Assembly (NCBI GenBank): GCA_934456315.1
Contig: CAKSHG010000136.1
Coordinates: 1 to 6,259, forward strand
Source: an uncultured Oscillospiraceae bacterium
GTDB lineage: Bacteria > Bacillota > Clostridia > Oscillospirales > Ruminococcaceae
DNA length: 6,259 bases
Direction: 5' to 3'
A program made the position numbers and the translations under genes. Below are positions 1 through 4,180 of the stretch, in pieces. The notes below the pieces were generated by a model that saw nothing but the letters and a program-made list of their open reading frames with translations, searched no databases and was not told the origin of the DNA. Numbering within the stretch: position 1 is the first letter of the stretch; each line of letters opens with the position of its first letter.

Positions 1-698
1 CGCAGACCGTTTTCCTGACCGCCGCCGCAGATAAGCGGCTGCAATTCCAGACCCTCCCGGATATACAGCAGCCCCGCACCGCGCATTCCACCCAGCTTGT
101 GCGCCGAAACCGACATCATATCGCAGCCGAGTCCCTTTACGTCAAGCGGGTTATGCCCCGCCGCCTGCACCGCGTCCGTGTGGAACAGAACGCCGCGCCG
201 CCTGCAAAGCTCTGCAAGCTCCCGTACCGGCTGTATCGTCCCGACCTCGTTGTTAGCCGCCATCACGGAAACCACCGCAGTTTCCGGCGTAATAAGCTCC
301 CGTGCCTGCTCCATGTCAACGTATCCGTTCCCGTCCACGCCGATGAGCCGCACCTCGAATCCCTGCAATTCCAGTGACTTGCAGGTGTTAAGCACCGCCG
401 GGTGCTCTATCGCAGACGCGACTATCCTACGCTTTCCTGAAGCCATACCGAGCATCGCCGCCTGCCGCAAAGCCATATTATCAGATTCCGTGCCGCCGGA
501 AGTAAAAACGATCTCCTCCGGCTTTGCTCCGACAGCCGCCGCGCACTTCTCCCGCGCCTCTATCAGCGCCAGAGCCGCCCGCCGCCCCTCGGAATGTATC
601 GACGAGGGATTCCCGCAGCACTCCCACAAAAACGGCTCTGCCGCCCTCCGGGCGCAATCCAGCACCGGAGTGCTCGCCGCATTGTCGAGATATATCAT
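1..698 (-). CDS. Cysteine desulfurase, NifS/IscS-like class V aminotransferase (3' end outside window)
   Basis: A PLP enzyme that takes sulfur from L-cysteine as an enzyme persulfide for Fe-S clusters, thiolated tRNA or other sulfur products in the cytosol. The 232 visible codons show the family pattern in order: N-terminal MIYLDNAAST, TESDN, IEHP with PLP-stacking His99, ANNEVGT, HTDAVQ with Asp175 and Gln178, SAHK with the Schiff-base Lys201, and GGGQE near the window edge. The family is usually about 380 residues, so some 150 residues, including the loop with the catalytic cysteine, are missing only because the window ends. Start: ATG at 698 has AGGAGG (706-711) 7 nt upstream, and ATGA overlaps the stop of the preceding gene by 4 bp, implying translational coupling. 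In Firmicutes such genes often precede thiI or other sulfur-acceptor genes; the partner here cannot be seen, so IscS, NifS and SufS subtypes cannot be separated. Confidence 0.95.
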   Translation of the reverse strand, partial: MIYLDNAASTPVLDCARRAAEPFLWECCGNPSSIHSEGRRAALALIEAREKCAAAVGAKPEEIVFTSGGTESDNMALRQAAMLGMASGKRRIVASAIEHPAVLNTCKSLELQGFEVRLIGVDGNGYVDMEQARELITPETAVVSVMAANNEVGTIQPVRELAELCRRRGVLFHTDAVQAAGHNPLDVKGLGCDMMSVSAHKLGGMRGAGLLYIREGLELQPLICGGGQENGL

Positions 699-1519
699 CT
701 CGCCGCCTCCTTTATCCTGTCGATAGTCCATTCCCACTCCGGAAAATCCCGGAGTATCCGCGCAATGCACCGCCAGATGAATTCCTCGCGCAGTACCGGC
801 TGCTCCCTCATCTGCTGCTTTGCTCCCCACAGATGGGTATATTTATCCTGCGGGAAAAACAGCGTATCCTTATCGAGAAGCGTCTGCACTCCCGTCCCGG
901 TGTATTCCGCGCACATCGCAGCCATTCTCTGCTCTGCAAAAACCATGTACCGCAGCCGTTCGCCGCACCTTTTCGCGGACTTCATGAATGCGATTGCCTG
1001 CGAAGTGTAGAACTCCTTGAAATCGCTGTCCGGAACGTAGAAAAACGCGGTATTCAGCGGCAGCACCTCCCGGCTGAATCCCGGCAGGATATGTCCCTCG
1101 GCTGAAAAGTACTCCAACGGCGGGTAAACGTCCGGATTAAGGTCCTCCCGGTGCGCCGCGATGATGTCCTTTCCGAATTCCGGCTTGCTCCATACGATGA
1201 GGTCGGTATCTATCATCACGCAGGGAGCCGACATCTGCCGCAGGGCAAGTATCTTCCCTGCTGCCCAGAACATATCCGGATCGATCCCGTCCAGGTCGTC
1301 GGGAACAGTGTCCCGCACCTCGTCCCAGACCTTTTCAAGCCCGGCATTGCGTATATATTCCGCTGCCGCACTATCGCAGTACAAAAAGATCCTGCTGCCG
1401 TCCCTTCTCCATTCGAGTGCTGAAATGACCGCAGTGAACAGGTCGAAATCCTCTAAAGCAAAAGCCCCGTTATTTTTCGCGAAAAACGGAGCCGTAGAAA
1501 TAATATGAAACGCGTCCAA
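695..1519 (-). CDS. Putative GT-A-like glycosyltransferase-fold protein (DTD motif), function unknown
   Basis: A 274-residue soluble protein with no signal peptide or membrane segment. An N-terminal region (residues 4-50) alternates strands and helices as in a nucleotide-sugar fold. It is followed by DPDMFWAAGKI (80-90) and a hydrophobic strand ending in DTD (104-106, VMIDTDLIVW), the layout of the metal/nucleotide-sugar DxD of GT-A enzymes. NTAFFY (156-161), AEQ (195-197) and HLWGAKQ (229-235) look like conserved acceptor or metal-site elements. From memory it resembles DUF6734-type families; I cannot confirm this. Start: TTG at 1519 is the only credible choice, because an in-frame stop lies 12 nt upstream, no ATG or GTG lies between, and GAGGT sits 6 nt before it; the first internal Met is residue 96. 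It begins 14 nt after the repeat-protein gene and overlaps the cysteine desulfurase gene by 4 bp. A sugar-transfer activity, perhaps on the neighbouring repeat protein, is inference. Confidence 0.8.
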   Translation of the reverse strand: MDAFHIISTAPFFAKNNGAFALEDFDLFTAVISALEWRRDGSRIFLYCDSAAAEYIRNAGLEKVWDEVRDTVPDDLDGIDPDMFWAAGKILALRQMSAPCVMIDTDLIVWSKPEFGKDIIAAHREDLNPDVYPPLEYFSAEGHILPGFSREVLPLNTAFFYVPDSDFKEFYTSQAIAFMKSAKRCGERLRYMVFAEQRMAAMCAEYTGTGVQTLLDKDTLFFPQDKYTHLWGAKQQMREQPVLREEFIWRCIARILRDFPEWEWTIDRIKEAAR

Positions 1520-1525
1520 ACTCTT

Positions 1526-1530
1526 ACCTC
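1526..1530 (-). promoter_or_regulatory. Ribosome binding site fixing a TTG start
   Basis: GAGGT on the minus strand lies 6 nt before the TTG at 1519. Because an in-frame stop is only 12 nt upstream of that TTG and no ATG or GTG lies between, this site decides the start of the GT-A-like gene. Confidence 0.7.
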
Positions 1531-1533
1531 ATG

Positions 1534-2268
1534 TCAGACTATGTGTATCCCGTACCCAAAGCAGTTCAGCGGGCACTTTCTCAGGCACTCAAACATTATC
1601 CGGTCGTACTCATCGCCGGATAACCCCGCCCACGACCCGCCAAACGAGCCTGTAAAACCATAAAGGCTCCCGGACGCCCACGATCCGGAAAAGCTGCTGA
1701 GCCGCTTAAAGCCCCCCAGCAGATAGCTCCCGGAACCGAACTGGTACGACCCGAACGAAAACGACCCACGCCTGAATGAACCGCGGGATCCTCCGAACCG
1801 CCATTCCCACTCCCATTCCCAGAGCCGGAACTTATTGAAGCTTCCTGCGATCAGGAAGCTGCCGAAACTGCCATATCCGCCGCTTCCGTAGTTCAGAAAG
1901 CTGCCTGTACCGCCGAAGCTTCCCGCTAGGAACCCTGCTGAACCCGCAGACCCCGCGAAACTCCCTGCCGGAGCACTTCCGGCAAACGAACCGCACTTCC
2001 CGCAGTTCTCCATCGGATCTCCGCGAAACACCTCCGCCAAAGCGCCGACGCTCTTTCCGAACACAGCCGCGAGTTTTTCATTCAACTGCGTATCCCCCGG
2101 GGAAAGCCTGTCCAGCATATCGGCGTAGATCGCACCGTTATGCTCCCGCAGCCATTCCGAAAGACTGCCGCCGAGGAAATATCCGCGGACAGCCGCCAGG
2201 TCAAAATTGTCGATCATCTCAGCTGCATTGCTGATTTTTTTCCTGTTTAGCCATAAGCAGCAATCCAA
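1534..2268 (-). CDS. Gly-Ser-Phe repeat protein with small N-terminal helical domain, unknown function
   Basis: I do not recognise this protein by name. Numbered from the TTG at 2268 it has 244 residues in three parts. Residues about 18-82 (MIDNFDL, GYFLGGSLSEWLREH, LNEKLAAVFG) form a compact, likely helical domain. Residues 93-213 are a Gly/Ser/aromatic repeat: GSF occurs ten times, GSY and GSW twice each, with a local five-residue period (GSFRR-GSFSF-GSYQF), interrupted by a WEWEWEW run (150-156). Residues 219-244 form a distinct tail with three cysteines (228, 232, 236) ending FGYGIHIV. CGKC (89-92) precedes the repeats. There is no signal peptide. The repeats use varied synonymous codons, so the pattern is kept at protein level. 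Start is uncertain: TTG 2268 has GGGGGG 8 nt upstream; TTG 2328 and ATG 2217 are alternatives, and a frameshifted ATG at 2254 is possible. It is first in its operon. Possible roles: a pentapeptide-like solenoid, a structural protein, or a modified substrate. Confidence 0.72.
   Translation of the reverse strand: MDCCLWLNRKKISNAAEMIDNFDLAAVRGYFLGGSLSEWLREHNGAIYADMLDRLSPGDTQLNEKLAAVFGKSVGALAEVFRGDPMENCGKCGSFAGSAPAGSFAGSAGSAGFLAGSFGGTGSFLNYGSGGYGSFGSFLIAGSFNKFRLWEWEWEWRFGGSRGSFRRGSFSFGSYQFGSGSYLLGGFKRLSSFSGSWASGSLYGFTGSFGGSWAGLSGDEYDRIMFECLRKCPLNCFGYGIHIV
1630..1992 (-). repeat. Coding region of degenerate GS-aromatic repeats
   Basis: This stretch encodes about 14 GS[F/Y/W] triplets with spacings mostly of 5 or 6 residues. 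Individual copies use different codons (for example GGT-TCG-TTT, GGA-AGC-TTC, GGC-AGT-TTC), so this is an old, protein-selected repeat and not a recent DNA tandem array. Confidence 0.8.
1839..1860. repeat. Perfect 9-bp inverted repeat inside the repeat gene
   Basis: AGCTTCCTG, a CGAT spacer, then CAGGAAGCT form a perfect palindromic hairpin. It encodes two oppositely phased GSF copies, so it may be just a by-product of the repeats. No T-run follows on either strand, so it is not a terminator. Confidence 0.6.
2235..2254 (-). other. A7 run and out-of-frame ATG at the 5' end of the repeat gene (possible frameshift)
   Basis: On the minus strand an ATG at 2254 opens MAKQEKNQQCS and then stops. 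It is followed by seven A residues (2241-2235). With six A instead of seven, the reading would become MAKQEKISNAAEMIDNFDL and run into the repeat protein, a more protein-like N-terminus than the in-frame MDCCLWLNRKKIS. This could be a real frameshift, transcriptional slippage, a sequencing error in a homopolymer, or coincidence. No strong ribosome binding site precedes this ATG. Confidence 0.35.
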
Positions 2269-2276
2269 CCAAGACA

Positions 2277-2282
2277 CCCCCC
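2277..2282 (-). promoter_or_regulatory. G-rich ribosome binding site candidate for the repeat-protein TTG start
   Basis: GGGGGG lies 8 nt before the TTG at 2268. Other genes here also use G-rich sites (GGGGG before parA and before the cyclase gene), which supports this choice over TTG 2328 or ATG 2217, neither of which has a well-placed site. Confidence 0.4.
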
Positions 2283-2405
2283 GCCGCATTCCGCGATATT
2301 GTATCCACAGAAACGCTGAATAAAACAAATCGAACCGTTCACCCCAGCACGCTCACGCGTCCGGTTTTGTCAGGCTTCTCTGTATTCAGCTTGTCCCATG
2401 TGTTT

Positions 2406-2434
2406 ATTATAGCATAAAACCCCGAACAATTCAA
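2406..2434 (-). promoter_or_regulatory. Strong sigma-70/SigA-type promoter for the repeat-protein operon
   Basis: On the minus strand, TTGAAT (2434-2429), a 17-nt spacer, and a perfect TATAAT (2411-2406) preceded by TGC, an extended -10. Predicted transcription start is near 2399, giving a leader of about 130 nt before the TTG at 2268. The leader contains only weak short inverted repeats and no riboswitch I can recognise. The promoter lies just past the terminator of the preceding unit, so it starts a new transcript. Confidence 0.85.
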
Positions 2435-2482
2435 CATTTTTTTAAGATTTGTTGCCGATTTTCAACACAGGTCTATTAATAC

Positions 2483-2512
2483 ACAATAAAGCCGGCGGGG
2501 TATCCCACCGGC
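2483..2512 (-). terminator. Rho-independent terminator after the ParA/ComFB unit
   Basis: In the minus-strand RNA, GCCGGUGGG pairs with CCCGCCGGC over 9 bp (one U-G pair) around an AUAC loop, followed by UUUAUUGU. It lies 6 nt past the stop of the ComFB-like gene. On the plus strand the U-G pair becomes a C-A mismatch, so the hairpin favours the minus direction. Confidence 0.88.
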
Positions 2513-2518
2513 ACACTG

Positions 2519-3307
2519 TCAACCATGGAAATTTCTCTTTTTATTTGCGATCATGAGCCTTATCATGACCGTTACCACATTCTTTTTCAGCGAGTCGATC
2601 AGCAGCCGTTCATCATCGCTGAACCCGCTCCAGCTAAGGTCCGCAAGCTCCGGCAGCCTCATATACCGCGCCGGGATCTCCTCCGCCGTGAGCCGCGCAA
2701 GCTCTGACGCGCACCTCTCGCAGTCGCAGGCATTGAACCTCCTGAGTATCCCCGGGACGCACTCCGCAATGACCATTCCGGTCAGCTCCCGCATGACCAG
2801 CGATGAACGGCTGACCTCATCGTCAGGCTCCGTCTGCTGCTCCCTGCCCGAAAACTCGGCTTCCCTGCGCATTACTTTCGACAGCGGTTCGATACCGCGA
2901 AGCTGCCTCGGGATAAGGCTCTTCCCAGCTGCGACCACCTGATTCTCCGCAAAGGCACGTTCCTCTACCAGCCGCATAACGCTCGGAGTTTTCACGCTCT
3001 GGGACTGCTCCCCGCCCTCGTCAACATCAGCCGCATTAGCAGAACTTTTTCCGGAAGTCTTTCCGGAGCTTTGCGCCGACTTCCTCGCCGCGCACTTCTT
3101 TTCTCCGGCAGCCTTGTTTGGATCAGCTGAACCAACCTTTTTCGCCGCCTTTTCTGATTTTACGGAAGCAGCGGATTTACCGGATTTCTTTTTCGCGGAA
3201 GCTGTTGCGCTCCTGGATTTCCCGGCGTGAGGCTCATCGCTTCCGACGCTGACAAGCCTTGCCCCCTCGGGATTTTCCTGATAATGCTCGGTTATTCTGT
3301 CCGTCAT
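2519..3307 (-). CDS. ComFB-like domain protein with basic Lys/Ser/Ala-rich N-terminal region, partner of ParA
   Basis: A 262-residue cytosolic protein. Residues 1-25 form a short conserved-looking head (MTDRITEHYQ). Residues about 28-95 are low-complexity, Lys/Ser/Ala-rich and strongly basic, like histone H1 tails. Residues 105-160 are a charged linker. Residues about 168-255 resemble the ComFB domain: a helix (MRELTGMVIAECVPGILRR), a cysteine cluster (Cys194, Cys196, Cys199 in NACDCERC), and IPARY (211-215) matching the family's LPPRYV. ComFB of Bacillus subtilis is a zinc-binding competence-operon protein, and cyanobacterial ComFB proteins have been reported as c-di-GMP/c-di-AMP receptors. 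Start: ATG 3307 overlaps the parA stop (ATGA), with GGGG 7 nt upstream; a longer in-frame start at 3430 would lie inside parA and gives unconvincing sequence. Occupying the usual parB position, it may be the ParA adaptor, with the basic region acting on ParA or DNA; that is inference. Confidence 0.82.
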   Translation of the reverse strand: MTDRITEHYQENPEGARLVSVGSDEPHAGKSRSATASAKKKSGKSAASVKSEKAAKKVGSADPNKAAGEKKCAARKSAQSSGKTSGKSSANAADVDEGGEQSQSVKTPSVMRLVEERAFAENQVVAAGKSLIPRQLRGIEPLSKVMRREAEFSGREQQTEPDDEVSRSSLVMRELTGMVIAECVPGILRRFNACDCERCASELARLTAEEIPARYMRLPELADLSWSGFSDDERLLIDSLKKNVVTVMIRLMIANKKRNFHG

Positions 3308-4077
3308 GACTTGACCCCGGCCTTCTCCCCGGTAAGCTCGCTGATAAATGCGCTGTATTCTGCAGCCGCCTTGGATTTCGGGGAGTATGTGATAACGCTC
3401 TCGCCATGCGCCGGAGCTTCTGCAATGCACACGCTGGTGCTTATACGGCTGTTGAATATCTTTGTATCAAGCTGCATGGCAATGACATTCGCCAGGTCCT
3501 CGACATCTTTCGTCAGCGTGAGCCGCGGATTGTACTTATTCAGCAGGATACCGGCGACCTTGAGCTCTTTGTTGTAGTAGCGCTGAACTGCGAAAATAGT
3601 CTGCTTGAGCTGGGCTATGCCCTGTAAGCTCAATATCTCACAGAGCATAGGAATAACAAGCTCGTCCGCCGCCGTGTACGCATTGATAGTGAGCACAGAT
3701 AGCGCCGGAGGCGTATCGAGGATTATGTAGTCGTACTCGTCACGGATAGATTCCATCTGCTCCCGGAGAATATATTCGCGCCCTACCCCGGTGAGCTCCA
3801 GCTCCACGCCGGAAAGCAGAATATTGGACGCGATAACATCGCAGATATCGCCATGCTGGATAGCGTCGGTTATCTCGCAGTTGCCCTTGAAAACATCGTA
3901 GATGGTGTAGGCGTCCTCATCGTCTATGCCAAGCGAAAAGCTAAGGTTGCCCTGCGGGTCAAGGTCTATCGCAAGTACCTTCTTGCCCATCTGGACAAGA
4001 CCGCCGCATATCGCGCAGCAGGTCGTGGTTTTGCCCACGCCGCCTTTCTGATTGGTGAGTGCAATTATCTTTGCCAT
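3304..4077 (-). CDS. ParA/Soj-family ATPase (deviant Walker A)
   Basis: A 257-residue P-loop ATPase of the ParA/MinD group, which dimerises with ATP, binds the nucleoid non-specifically and moves DNA or protein cargo when a partner triggers hydrolysis. Visible motifs: KGGVGKTT (11-18) with signature Lys11 and Lys16, DLDPQGN (38-44, Walker A'), and YIILDTPP (117-124, Walker B with Asp121). The ribosome binding site is GGGGG, 6 nt before the ATG. Length and motifs are complete. No ParB/Noc gene or parS site is visible; instead the stop overlaps the start of the ComFB-like gene. This suggests an orphan, cargo-positioning ParA and not the chromosomal Soj of a soj-spo0J pair. It may also be plasmid- or element-derived, but no replication gene is seen nearby. 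Confidence 0.95.
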   Translation of the reverse strand: MAKIIALTNQKGGVGKTTTCCAICGGLVQMGKKVLAIDLDPQGNLSFSLGIDDEDAYTIYDVFKGNCEITDAIQHGDICDVIASNILLSGVELELTGVGREYILREQMESIRDEYDYIILDTPPALSVLTINAYTAADELVIPMLCEILSLQGIAQLKQTIFAVQRYYNKELKVAGILLNKYNPRLTLTKDVEDLANVIAMQLDTKIFNSRISTSVCIAEAPAHGESVITYSPKSKAAAEYSAFISELTGEKAGVKS

Positions 4078-4132
4078 AAGAATCCCCCGGATATAGATTT
4101 ACGCCGTGGTACCGGCTGCCATTCAGACATTA

Positions 4133-4161
4133 CAAGGGCGCACAGTAACTGTCCGCCCTTG
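4133..4161. repeat. Hairpin in the cyclase-parA intergenic region
   Basis: CAAGGGCG and CGCCCTTG form an 8-bp perfect stem, continued past a C-C mismatch by ACAG/CTGT around a TAA loop. No T-run follows on either strand, so it is not a standard terminator. It lies 19 nt past the cyclase stop and 55 nt before the parA start. It may stabilise or partly attenuate a shared transcript, or be an operator for a dimeric regulator. No clear -35/-10 pair was seen in this gap. Confidence 0.6.
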
Positions 4162-4180
4162 ATGGTTATTCGTTAAAGGA

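Noticed and set aside
97..726. Plus-strand open frame of 209 codons opposite the cysteine desulfurase
   Set aside because: It is antisense to a gene with unmistakable family motifs, and its translation is Ser/Pro/Ala-rich without any recognisable domain.
1839..1860. Hairpin in the repeat gene as a terminator
   Set aside because: No T-run follows on either strand, and the palindrome follows from two neighbouring GSF codon sets.
1630..1992. CRISPR or satellite-like DNA array in the GSF region
   Set aside because: Units are degenerate at DNA level, have no constant repeat-spacer layout, and keep a single open frame.
2370..2399. Leaderless nine-codon open frame MGQAEYREA just after the promoter
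   Set aside because: Too short, no supporting signal, and no attenuator-like run of rare or regulatory codons.
3308..3430. Extended N-terminus of the ComFB-like protein starting at 3430
   Set aside because: It lies wholly within parA in another frame and gives Arg/Gly-rich sequence typical of a shadow frame; ATG 3307 with the ATGA overlap is the natural start.
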